Of a DNA stretch of 64,000 nt, positions 56,329-64,000 are shown piece by piece. This DNA is from Rhodovulum sp. MB263 (GTDB lineage: Bacteria > Pseudomonadota > Alphaproteobacteria > Rhodobacterales > Rhodobacteraceae). The notes below the pieces were generated by a model, which worked only from the letters and a program-made list of their open reading frames with translations, did not search any database and had not been told where the DNA came from. The translations under genes were made by a program, and so were the position numbers. How positions within the stretch are numbered: position 1 is the stretch's first letter; each line of letters starts with the position of its first letter. The stretch is taken from NCBI RefSeq assembly GCF_002073975.1, contig NZ_CP020384.1:1054001-1118000 (forward strand). Reading direction: 5' to 3'.

Positions 56329-58446
56329 ATGATGGCGCCTGTCTTGGCGGTGGAGCATCCGGCGCCGGGGGTGGTGCGCCTTGTGCTCGATACGCCGCCC
56401 GAGAATGCCCTGACCGCGCCGTTGCGCGATGCGCTTGATGCCGGTCTGACCGCGGCCCTTGCGGCACGATCGACGCGGGCGGTGATGATCGCCGCACGCG
56501 GCGCGGTGTTTTCCGCAGAGGCGGTCTCGACATCTTCCGCCCCCTCCGGAGCGGAGGTCTCTCTGGGGGCGATCTGCAGGCGCATCGATGCGGCCGGGGT
56601 GCCGGTGATTGCCTTGCTGCCGGGGCCTGCCACGGGGGCCGGCTGCGAACTGGCGCTTGCCTGCCATTATCGCGTGGCGAGGCGCGCGGCCGCGCTTTGT
56701 CTGCCGGATATCGCGCTGGGCCTGCCGCCGCAGGCCGGAACCACCTCGCGGCTGCCGCGTCTGACCGATCCGCTGACGGCGCTCGAGATGATGCTTTCGG
56801 CCCGGCCGCTGAGTGCTGCCCGTGCGCGCCAGGCCGGGCTTCTCGATGCACTGGTCGACGGCGATCTGGATGCCGCGGGACTGCGCTTCGTGCTGGGGCT
56901 TCTGGCCGAGCGTGCCGGACCGCGCCCGGCCCTGTCGCGGCCGATGCCGGACTTCCGGGCGCTGCAGGCCTTGTTGCAGCGGTTGCGCGCCGGGCCCGGT
57001 CCCGATGGGGCGGTCCGGGCAGGGCGGGCGGTTCTCGATTGCGTCGAGGCTGCGGCCATGATGCCCGCCGCGGCGGCGCTGGCCTTCGAGGAGGCGGCGG
57101 TCGAGGATTGCCGCGACAGTGCGGCCCATCGCGCGCTATGCCATCTGGCTGCGGCCGAGCATGTTCTGAATGCCCGCGCGTGCGTCCCGGCCGAACCCGG
57201 GCCGCGCCGGATCGGGATCTGGGGCTGGGGGCCGTCTGCGGCGGCGCTGGGGGCGGCGCTTCTGACGGCCGGGCCATCGGTGCGGCTGGGCGCACCGGAT
57301 GCCGCCGCGCTCGCGCCTGGCATCGCCGGGATCGAGTCACTGCTCGACGCCGCGCGGCTTGCCGCGGGCTGGGACGAGGCGACTCGGGTGCGGTACCGCT
57401 CGCGGCTGTCGGCGGGGCCCGGACCCTCGGCGCTGACCGGATGCGATGTGGTGATCGAGGCCGGATCCGGAACGATGAACGAGCGGCAGGCGCGGTTTCC
57501 CGACCTTGCCCGCGCGGCCGCGCCAGAGGCGGTGCTGGCGGCGACCGGCGCGCTGGCGAGCCCCTCGGCCCTCGGCGCCCCGGCCGGACGCGAGGCCGAC
57601 ACGGTCTGGTTTCATTTGCCCGAGGCGTTGCCGGGCTGTCGTCTGGCCGAGGTGATCCGCTCGGCCCGCAGCGGGCCGCGCCCGGTTGCGGTTTTCGGCG
57701 CGCTGGCCCGGCGGCTCGAACGGCTGGTGCTGGTGGCCGAGCGCGAAAGCCCGTCGCTGGTGCTGTTGCTGGGGGCTTTGGACGCGGCCGATGCCATGGT
57801 CGAGGCCGGGGCCGCGCCGGCTGCGATCGATGCGGCGATGGAGGCCTGGGGCATGGCGCTTGGCCCCTACCGCATGGCCGACCGGGTGGGGCTGCCGCAA
57901 CTGCTGGCCTTGCGCCGTCGCCAGCCCGGGGGCGACGATCCCGAGCTGCGGCCGGTGCTGATCCCCGGTCAGCTCGTGCGCGAGGGGCGCGAGGGATATC
58001 TGGCCGGGCGGGGCTATTACCGCTACGGCGCGGGTGGCACGGCCGAGCCCGATCCCCAGGTCGCCGAGATCGTCGCCGCCGCGCGCGAGGTCCTGGCGGT
58101 CGGGTCGCCGCGAAGCTTTGCCGGGGCGGAGATCCAGGCGCGGGTGCTGGCCGGGATGGTTCAGGCCGGGGCGGCGTTGCTGGGGCGGGGGGGCGTGAGC
58201 ACGGCGGCCGAGCTCGATCTGGCGGCGGTCCATGGGCTCGGGGTCGCACGCTGGCGTGGCGGACCGATGCGGGCGGCGGACGAGGCCGGGCTGCTGTCGC
58301 TGCGCAAGACCCTGCGCGACATGGCTGCCGAGCGGCCGCGCGGCGGGATCTGGGAGCTGGACCCGCTTATTGCCGAGGCGATCAAGAACGGGCGCAATCT
58401 GGCAGCGGCGGTCGCGCCAAGGCGGGGCGCGCTCAGCCCAGCATGA
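56329..58446 (+). CDS. Divergent FadJ-like enoyl-CoA hydratase / 3-hydroxyacyl-CoA dehydrogenase fusion
   Basis: A 705-residue protein with the FadJ layout: an enoyl-CoA hydratase domain (about 1-190), a dehydrogenase Rossmann domain (about 285-460) and dehydrogenase C-terminal domains. The hydratase part keeps ATGAGCELALACHYRVA with the first catalytic Glu, but the second acidic residue is Asp (PDIALGLPP instead of PE--LG). The Rossmann loop GIWGWGPSAAALG departs from GAGTMG. The dehydrogenase His is present (FHLPEALPG). The protein is unusually rich in Ala and Arg. It may be a specialised or weakly active beta-oxidation enzyme. GGGGGAAGGA precedes the ATG. Confidence 0.85.
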   Translation: MMAPVLAVEHPAPGVVRLVLDTPPENALTAPLRDALDAGLTAALAARSTRAVMIAARGAVFSAEAVSTSSAPSGAEVSLGAICRRIDAAGVPVIALLPGPATGAGCELALACHYRVARRAAALCLPDIALGLPPQAGTTSRLPRLTDPLTALEMMLSARPLSAARARQAGLLDALVDGDLDAAGLRFVLGLLAERAGPRPALSRPMPDFRALQALLQRLRAGPGPDGAVRAGRAVLDCVEAAAMMPAAAALAFEEAAVEDCRDSAAHRALCHLAAAEHVLNARACVPAEPGPRRIGIWGWGPSAAALGAALLTAGPSVRLGAPDAAALAPGIAGIESLLDAARLAAGWDEATRVRYRSRLSAGPGPSALTGCDVVIEAGSGTMNERQARFPDLARAAAPEAVLAATGALASPSALGAPAGREADTVWFHLPEALPGCRLAEVIRSARSGPRPVAVFGALARRLERLVLVAERESPSLVLLLGALDAADAMVEAGAAPAAIDAAMEAWGMALGPYRMADRVGLPQLLALRRRQPGGDDPELRPVLIPGQLVREGREGYLAGRGYYRYGAGGTAEPDPQVAEIVAAAREVLAVGSPRSFAGAEIQARVLAGMVQAGAALLGRGGVSTAAELDLAAVHGLGVARWRGGPMRAADEAGLLSLRKTLRDMAAERPRGGIWELDPLIAEAIKNGRNLAAAVAPRRGALSPA

Positions 58447-58648
58447 TGCCGACGACGACCATCATCAGCCCGATGGCAGAAAGCGCCAGCGCAGCCATGT
58501 TCTTGGCCACGGCCTTCTGCAGCCGGGCGCGCATCTCGGGTTCCGGCAGGCCGCTGTTGCGCGCGCCCAGCATGTCGCGGATGCACCAGAGGATGCCCGC
58601 AAGGCCCAGCACCGACACGGCCGCTCCGGCCCAGATCAAAGCCTCCAT
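58433..58648 (-). CDS. Small two-helix membrane protein
   Basis: A 71-residue protein with an N-terminal helix (ALIWAGAAVSVLGLAGILWCI), a charged loop (RDMLGARNSGLPEPEMRARL) and a second helix (AALALSAIGLMMVVVGIMLG). GGAGGATGCA precedes the ATG. It is convergent with the FadJ-like gene and overlaps its 3' end by 14 bp. Function unknown. Confidence 0.75.
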   Translation of the reverse strand: MEALIWAGAAVSVLGLAGILWCIRDMLGARNSGLPEPEMRARLQKAVAKNMAALALSAIGLMMVVVGIMLG

Positions 58649-58774
58649 TGCATCCTCCTCGCTGGATTGGCGACCCCGCGCCTAGTCCAAGCGTCTGGCG
58701 CGCGCAAGGGTCTTGCGGCTGAGAAGGGGCTTCGCTACGTCAGGAGCCCGAGCAAGCAGAAGGACACAGGCCCG

Positions 58775-59056
58775 ATGGAGATCGAGGACGAGCAGGACGA
58801 TACCCGTTCCGCCGACAGCAGCTACCGCGTCACCGCCGGCGAGCTGCGCCAGTTCATCGAACGGTTCGAGCGGCTGGAGGCCGAGAAGAAGGACCTCGCC
58901 GATCAGCAGAAGGAGGTCATGGCCGAGGCCAAGGCGCGGGGCTATGACACCAAGGTGATGCGCAAGGTGATTTCACTGCGCAAGCGCGACAAGGAGGATA
59001 TTGCCGAGGAAGAGGCGATCCTCGAGCTTTACAAGGAAGCGCTGGGCATGGCCTGA
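58775..59056 (+). CDS. DUF2312 / GapR-like nucleoid protein
   Basis: A 93-residue protein of the DUF2312 family, to which GapR belongs. GapR is an alphaproteobacterial nucleoid-associated protein that clamps overtwisted AT-rich DNA ahead of replication and transcription forks. The signature is RVTAGELRQFIERFERLEAE, KKDLADQQKEVMAEAKARGY and DTKVMRKVISLRKRDKEDIA. The ATG giving MEIEDEQDDT was chosen because similarity starts there; the same frame runs upstream through non-conserved sequence. Confidence 0.92.
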   Translation: MEIEDEQDDTRSADSSYRVTAGELRQFIERFERLEAEKKDLADQQKEVMAEAKARGYDTKVMRKVISLRKRDKEDIAEEEAILELYKEALGMA

Positions 59057-59312
59057 AGGCATGCGGGCGCAGGCCACACCCCATTGTCTTGCAATGGCGG
59101 CACCATGAGGCCGCCCGGGCATCGCGGCAGTCGCTGCGATGCCTTTGCCTTTCCGGTGCCATTCCGGGCGGCCGGTCTTTCCTCCGGCCGGGGCCGGAAT
59201 GCGCCTCGGCGCCGGGGAAAGGCCGTCCTGGCCAGATCCGGGAGGCGGGCCCGCGTTAGGACCACGTTGCGCATTCTGGACAGGATTTGCGCTTTGCGCT
59301 ACGCAAGGCGCC

Positions 59313-60971
59313 ATGTCTGACCAAATCTCTCAACTAAGCCCGCCGCGCCGGCTCCGGTTCCGGCCCGACCCCTGGTCGCTGGGCGCGCTGGTGATCGCGG
59401 CGCTGGTGCTTATGCCGATCCTGTCGGTCCTGGTGCTGGCGCTGACGCCAGAGGAGAATATCTGGCCGCATCTGATCTCGACCACGCTGCCGCGCTATCT
59501 GGGCAACACCGTGACGATAATGGTCGGGGTGGCGGTGCTGGCCTCGGCGGTGGGGGCGGGGGCGGCCTGGCTGGTCTCGATGTACCGCTTTCCCGGGGTG
59601 CGCTGGCTGGAATGGCTGTTATTGCTGCCGCTGGCGATCCCGGCCTATGTCGGCGCCTATGCGCTGGTCGATTTCCTCGAATATGCCGGACCGGTGCAGA
59701 CCGGGCTCCGGACGGTCTTCGGCTGGAACAACGCACAGGATTACTGGTTCCCCGAGATCCGCTCGCGCGGGGCGGCCGTGCTGGTGCTGTCGGCAGCCCT
59801 TTATCCCTATGTCTACCTGCTGTCGCGGGCGGCCTTCCGCGAGCAGTCGGGGGCGTCCTACGAGGTGGCCCGGGCGCTGGGCGCGGGGCCTCTGGCGTTG
59901 TTCTGGCGGGTCGGACTGCCGCTGGCGCGGCCTGCTATCGCCGCGGGAGCGGCCATCGCGATGATGGAGACGGTGAACGATTTCGGTGTGGTCGAGTATT
60001 TCGCGGTCCAGACCCTGACTGCCGGCATCTTCTCGGTCTGGCTCGAGGGCGGCAATGCCGGGGGGGCGGCGCAGATCGCGGGGGTGATCCTGGCGGTGAT
60101 CCTGGCGCTGGTCGCGCTCGAGAAGGTCAGCCGGCGCAATCTGCGCTTTCACAATCTGGGCCGGCATCACCGTCCGCTGGTGCCGGTGCCGCTGGAGGGC
60201 GCTGCGGGCTGGGCCGCCACCGCCGCCTGCGCGTTGCCGGTCGCCATCGGCTTCGTGCTGCCCGTGGGCGTGATCCTCAGCCATGCGCTGGCCAATAGCG
60301 GAGGCTGGGCCGATCCGGGGCTGCTCCGGGCGCTGATCCATACGCTCAGCGTCGGCGGTATCGCGGCGGTCGTGACGGTCGCGGCCGGGCTTTTCCTGGT
60401 CTATGGCGTGCGCCTGACCGGCCGGGCGCTGCCGCGGCTGCTCTTGCCGGTGACGACGATCGGTTATGCGGCGCCGGGCGCGGTGCTTGGGGTGGGGTTG
60501 CTGATCCCGATGGCGGCCGCCGATAATGCGCTGGCCGATACCTGGCTCGGGCTGTTCGGCACCGATCCGGGGCTTCTGATGACCGGCTCGGCTTTCGCCA
60601 TCATCTATGCCTATGCGGTGCGGTTTTTCGCCATCGCGCAGGGGGCGGCCGATGCGGCAATGGGGCGGATCGCGCCGAGCCTGCCGATGGCGGCGCGCTC
60701 GCTTGGCCGCAGCGCGCGCGGCACGCTGACCGCGGTCTATCTGCCGCTGATCCGGACGTCGGTCGGGACCGCGCTGCTTCTGGTCTTCGTCGACTGCGTC
60801 AAGGAGCTTCCGGCGACCTTGCTGCTGCGGCCCTTCAACTACAACACCCTCGCAACGCGGGTCTATGACAAGGCCAGCCTCGAGAATCTGGCCGATGCCT
60901 CTCCGGCGGCGCTTCTGGTCTGTCTGGTGGGGCTGGTGGCGGTCGGGCTTCTGGCGCGCGCCAATCGCTGA
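59313..60971 (+). CDS. Iron(III)-type ABC transporter permease (FbpB-like)
   Basis: A 552-residue double permease with two fused membrane halves and two coupling loops: EVARALGAGPLALFWRVGLP and MAARSLGRSARGTLTAVYLP. This is the FbpB/SfuB type for ferric iron. The start at 59313 (MSDQISQLSPPRRL) was chosen because the upstream frame is not conserved. The binding-protein and ATPase genes are not adjacent, so it is an orphan subunit here. A 6-bp inverted repeat (CCATTG/CAATGG, 59081-59097) lies in the 256-bp gap upstream but does not match an Irr or Fur site. Confidence 0.9.
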   Translation: MSDQISQLSPPRRLRFRPDPWSLGALVIAALVLMPILSVLVLALTPEENIWPHLISTTLPRYLGNTVTIMVGVAVLASAVGAGAAWLVSMYRFPGVRWLEWLLLLPLAIPAYVGAYALVDFLEYAGPVQTGLRTVFGWNNAQDYWFPEIRSRGAAVLVLSAALYPYVYLLSRAAFREQSGASYEVARALGAGPLALFWRVGLPLARPAIAAGAAIAMMETVNDFGVVEYFAVQTLTAGIFSVWLEGGNAGGAAQIAGVILAVILALVALEKVSRRNLRFHNLGRHHRPLVPVPLEGAAGWAATAACALPVAIGFVLPVGVILSHALANSGGWADPGLLRALIHTLSVGGIAAVVTVAAGLFLVYGVRLTGRALPRLLLPVTTIGYAAPGAVLGVGLLIPMAAADNALADTWLGLFGTDPGLLMTGSAFAIIYAYAVRFFAIAQGAADAAMGRIAPSLPMAARSLGRSARGTLTAVYLPLIRTSVGTALLLVFVDCVKELPATLLLRPFNYNTLATRVYDKASLENLADASPAALLVCLVGLVAVGLLARANR

Positions 60972-61025
60972 GCCGCGGCCGCCGCTTGCGCGGTTGCGCC
61001 CCGCCATGATAGGAGAGGCGGCGTC

Positions 61026-61100
61026 GCCCCTATAGCACAGCGGTAGTGCAGCGGTTTTGTAAACCGAAGGTCGGGAGTTCAAATCTCTCTGGGGGCACCA
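61026..61100 (+). tRNA. tRNA-Thr (anticodon UGU)
   Basis: Cloverleaf with acceptor stem GCCCCTA/TGGGGGC, D stem GCAC/GTGC, anticodon loop TTTGTAA with anticodon TGT, T stem GGGAG/CTCTC and loop TTCAAAT. The 3' CCA is encoded. The D stem has a GCAC/GTGC pair instead of the more usual GCTC/GAGC, a compensated change. Confidence 0.97.
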
Positions 61101-62441
61101 ATTCCCATCCGGGCCTGTGAAATCTTCCGATGTCCCCGAGGGACGAGGCGCTTTGACCGGTCGTTGCTGGTCGTCCGGCAGCCGTCCCGAGGCTTTGGCC
61201 TTGCTCTTGGGCAACGGGTTGGGCGGTCGAGAGCCTGATCCGGAGGGCCGAGGCCGGACTGTTCGGTCTCGTTCAGTCGGCAGGCGTGAAGCGGGCAGAC
61301 CCCTGAAGCAGCCGGTGGACAGCACCGCTGTCGAGATCCGTCATGTGGATGAATGGTGGGCCTGCAAGCATGGCTCCTCCAGCCGGAGGCAATGGCAGAA
61401 GGCCCGCAACGCTCTGGATAATGAGACCGGCGACATCGGGGTGGGGCGAGGTCATCTTGAGCCGTGCCCCCCCTGCCGCCCGGACTTCGCGGTGCCACGA
61501 GTACGTCACCGTTCCTGCGACTGTCCTGCAATATCGGCATGCCATGTCGCGATCCTTGAGGGGCATGCGAAACCGTTCGGGCCCTCGTCGTATGAATGGC
61601 CGTCATGCACCCACGCCCGATCCGGCGAAGCGGAGGTGCCCGGCATTGTCCTTGGACCAATGGCGGAAAACGCCTTGTCGTGAAATGAAGATCCCTCGCC
61701 CGTCGCGATAGACTGGAGGCGGCCTTCGGACGGTACGAGGGGCGACCATACGCGGTCGGTTTGGTGGGGCCGCGAGGCGACGCTTTCTGTGGCCATGGGG
61801 TTTCTCGGCGAGGTCATGGGCCGATCCCGACTGATCCCGGGGATGGGCACGAGGCCCAACCCCATGACGGACCTGCCTGCGCTGGCGGAGAAGCGCCCCA
61901 GTGCTGAGCCGCTTCGCAAGAGGATACTGCCGAGCGATTGATAGCGGGACTCTGCGCCGGGATCGACGCGGACCGGGCGCTGCACGGCTGGCGCGGCCCA
62001 TATGCTATCATGATCGCGACCGATGGCGCCGGGCCGGAAGTGTCGGCGCTTGTCCTCTTTCTCCGTTCCTTCTCGAGCCGGGGCACTCTGAGAGGAAGCC
62101 CCTCGCCACCGTGATCCGGGAGGCTGATGTCGATCGAGACATGACGCGGTCGATGGACGACCTCGCGAGGTCACGGGGCCGCGGGGGATCGAGGAGCCCG
62201 GTGAGCCGCGTGGGAAAATGCCGCTTTTGGGCCGGAGTGGGCTTGTCGTCCGGTGGCGAGCGAAGCGCCTTTACCTTATCGATCGCGATGCGGGGGAGGG
62301 GCGTCGCCGGAGCGACGGTTAAGCTGGGCGGTGGTTCTTCCGGAGCCGGAAGCCTGCGCCCCTCGAAGATGGCCTGTGACGCTCTTTGGCACAGGCGGAT
62401 GGCGCGCCGCAGGGATTGGAACGGCAGGGGGCTCTGGGGCA
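61101..62441. other. Long stretch without a supported gene between tRNA-Thr and clpA
   Basis: About 1.34 kb directly after the tRNA 3' end. Open frames exist on both strands (for example 61117-61683 plus and 61506-62174 minus), but they are Arg/Ser/Pro-rich, lack motifs and ribosome binding sites, and look like high-GC artefacts. No tRNA fragment, integrase or inverted repeat was recognised. Its position next to a tRNA could mean a decayed insertion, but this is not shown. Confidence 0.6.
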
Positions 62442-62477
62442 AACGAAAACCTGCGGCGGGTATGGGGCCGCCGCAGG
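62442..62477 (-). terminator. Intrinsic terminator of clpA
   Basis: Read on the minus strand, CCTGCGGCGG - CCCCATAC - CCGCCGCAGG forms a 10-bp stem, followed by TTTTCGTTT. It lies 32 bp after the clpA stop. Confidence 0.9.
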
Positions 62478-62508
62478 AACACTGTCAGGTTTCGCGCCTT
62501 TCTGGCGC

Positions 62509-64000
62509 CTATTCGGCCGTCAGAAGAGGCGGTTTCTTCGAGGAGTCGAGGCGGCGTTTCTCCGGTTCCTCGATTCTCAGGTCGATTTCTCCATCCCGGA
62601 CACCGACCTTCACGACGCCGCCTTTGGCGAGCTTGCCGAACAACAGCTCTTCGGCCAGCGGCTTCTTGATCGTTTCCTGGATGACGCGGCCCAAGGGTCG
62701 GGCGCCCATCTTGTCGTCATAGCCCTTCTCGGCCAGCCATTCGGCGGCTGGGCGGGTCAGTTCGATCGAGACGTTGCGGTCCATCAGCTGGGCTTCGAGT
62801 TGCAGCACGAATTTCTCGACGACCTGCAGGATGGTTTCTTTCGGCAGCGGCGCGAAGGAGATCACCGCATCGAGCCGGTTGCGGAACTCGGGCGTGAAGG
62901 TCCGCTCGATGGCGGCCGTATCCTCGCCCTCGCGCCGGTCGCGGCCGAAGCCGATGGCGGCCTTGGCCTGTTCCGCGGCCCCCGCATTCGAGGTCATGAT
63001 CAGGATCACGTTGCGGAAATCGACCTGCCGGCCGTTATGGTCGGTCAGCTTGCCGTGATCCATGACCTGCAGCAGGATGTTGAACACATCCGGATGGGCC
63101 TTCTCGATCTCGTCGAGCAGCAGCACGCAATGCGGGTTCTGGTCGACACCGTCGGTCAGCATCCCGCCCTGGTCGAAGCCGACATAGCCGGGCGGCGCGC
63201 CGATCAGACGGCTGACGGCATGTTTTTCCATGTATTCCGACATGTCGAAGCGCAGCAGTTCCACCCCGAGGCTTGAGGCCAGCTGCTTGGCCACCTCGGT
63301 CTTGCCGACACCGGTGGGGCCGGCGAAGAGGTAGTTGCCGATAGGCTTTTCAGGCTCGCGCAGACCGGCCCGGGCCAGCTTGATCGAGGCCGAGAGCGCC
63401 TCGATCGCCTTGTCCTGGCCGAAGACCACGCGCTTAAGGGTGGTTTCCAGATCCTTCAGCAGCTTGGCATCGTCCTTCGAGACGTTCTTCGGCGGGATCC
63501 GGGCGATCTTGGCCACCACGGCCTCGATCTCGCGGGGGCCGATGGTCTTGCGGCGCTTGCTTTCGGCGATCAGGTGCTGGGCAGCGCCGGCCTCGTCGAT
63601 CACGTCGATGGCCTTGTCGGGCAGCTTGCGGTCATGGATATAGCGCGCGGCCAGTTCCACCGCCGACTTGATGGCGTCCGAGGTGTATTTGACCTCATGG
63701 TGTTCTTCGAAATAGGGCTTGAGACCCTTGAGGATCTTGACCGCATCCTCGACCGAGGGCTCGGTCACGTCGATCTTCTGGAACCGGCGGCTGAGCGCTC
63801 GGTCCTTCTCGAAATGCTGGCGGAACTCCTTGTAGGTGGTCGAGCCCATGCAGCGCAGCTTGCCGCCCTGCAGCGCGGGTTTCAGCAGGTTCGATGCATC
63901 CATGGCCCCGCCCGAGGTCGCGCCGGCGCCGATCACGGTATGGATCTCGTCGATGAAGAGGATCGCGTCGGGGTGATCCTCAAGCTCGGTCACAACCGCC
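62509..64000 (-). CDS. clpA: ATP-dependent Clp protease ATP-binding subunit ClpA, C-terminal part
   Basis: The last 497 or so residues of ClpA; the N-terminal domain and first Walker A lie beyond the right edge. The visible part starts near Walker B of the first AAA+ module (AILFIDEIHTVIGAG). It continues with the second module: Walker A in FAGPTGVGKTEVAKQLA, the pore loop GAPPGYVGFDQGG and Walker B in CVLLLDEIEKAHPDV. ClpA unfolds substrates for ClpP and, with ClpS, N-end-rule substrates such as those made by Aat, also encoded in this window. clpS is not visible here. Confidence 0.97.
   Translation of the reverse strand, partial: AVVTELEDHPDAILFIDEIHTVIGAGATSGGAMDASNLLKPALQGGKLRCMGSTTYKEFRQHFEKDRALSRRFQKIDVTEPSVEDAVKILKGLKPYFEEHHEVKYTSDAIKSAVELAARYIHDRKLPDKAIDVIDEAGAAQHLIAESKRRKTIGPREIEAVVAKIARIPPKNVSKDDAKLLKDLETTLKRVVFGQDKAIEALSASIKLARAGLREPEKPIGNYLFAGPTGVGKTEVAKQLASSLGVELLRFDMSEYMEKHAVSRLIGAPPGYVGFDQGGMLTDGVDQNPHCVLLLDEIEKAHPDVFNILLQVMDHGKLTDHNGRQVDFRNVILIMTSNAGAAEQAKAAIGFGRDRREGEDTAAIERTFTPEFRNRLDAVISFAPLPKETILQVVEKFVLQLEAQLMDRNVSIELTRPAAEWLAEKGYDDKMGARPLGRVIQETIKKPLAEELLFGKLAKGGVVKVGVRDGEIDLRIEEPEKRRLDSSKKPPLLTAE

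Noticed and set aside
61117-61683. 188-codon plus-strand frame after the tRNA
   Set aside because: No ribosome binding site, Arg/Ser/Gly-rich composition, overlapping alternatives on the other strand; no motif.
61506-62174. 222-codon minus-strand frame before clpA
   Set aside because: No recognisable domain. I tried to match it to IS4/IS5 and IS66 transposase motifs without success.
62008-62442. 144-codon minus-strand ORF directly after clpA
   Set aside because: Its start lies in the intrinsic terminator of clpA, and composition is Arg/Pro/Ser-rich.

Overview
The window is high-GC DNA from a photosynthetic alphaproteobacterium, most likely a purple non-sulfur member of the Rhodobacteraceae. 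The main evidence is a bchE-bchJ pair for anaerobic bacteriochlorophyll synthesis, behind a bipartite PpsR/CrtJ-type site (TGT-N12-ACA) that overlaps an Fnr-type palindrome. Family-typical small proteins (a NDUFA12 homologue, a DUF2155 protein, a DUF2312/GapR protein) and a complete reductive pyrimidine pathway agree with this. Most genes show the strong GC3 bias of the lineage. A few do not, and these are the most interesting parts of the window.

Layout. 1-966: start of an Asp/Glu-hydantoin racemase gene and a GntR/FCD regulator, with two near-identical palindromes between them. 967-1920: no intact gene, but a decayed IS3-family element. 1921-4239: chemoreceptor. 4369-7545: anaerobic ribonucleotide reductase operon, with NrdD split from its glycyl-radical tail by one in-frame stop, NrdG downstream, and a cobalamin riboswitch in the leader. 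7751-12433: dGTPase and carB, convergent. 12717-17890: CPBP membrane protein, bchE-bchJ, aspS and a textbook terminator. 18397-21001: small proteins, a PAQR/hemolysin-III protein, acylphosphatase and a frameshifted Ala-rich gene. 21243-24741: lepA, NDUFA12 homologue, MlaD-like and DUF2155 proteins. 24705-27236: aat, accC and accB on the minus strand.

27561-40813 is a reductive pyrimidine catabolism locus. PreT/PreA reduce uracil or thymine, HydA opens the ring, an M20 amidohydrolase releases beta-alanine, and an omega-aminotransferase converts it to malonate semialdehyde. An ABC transporter of the NMT1/THI5 type probably supplies substrate. A RutR-like TetR regulator lies inside the locus, and two RutR-box-like palindromes precede preT and the aminotransferase gene. 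Two unrelated, visibly less GC-rich orphan genes sit exactly in gene junctions of this locus. The first, between preT and preA, is bounded by perfect 27-bp direct repeats that carry the stop codon, ribosome binding site and start codon, so the insertion left both host genes intact.

40963-55219 holds a small lipoprotein, acs, a five-gene branched-chain-type ABC transporter, a short-chain-fatty-acid-type XRE regulator, a stand-alone receiver, a transporter-fused histidine kinase and an orphan FliM/FliN-family protein. The order suggests an acetate or short-chain acid uptake and activation module with its own sensor. 54749-60971 carries a TIGR01244 protein, a truncated DksA/TraR relic, small proteins, a divergent FadJ-like fusion, a GapR-like protein and an iron-type ABC permease. 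61026-61100 is tRNA-Thr(UGU). It is followed by about 1.3 kb with no gene I can support, then the 3' part of clpA with its terminator, running off the window.
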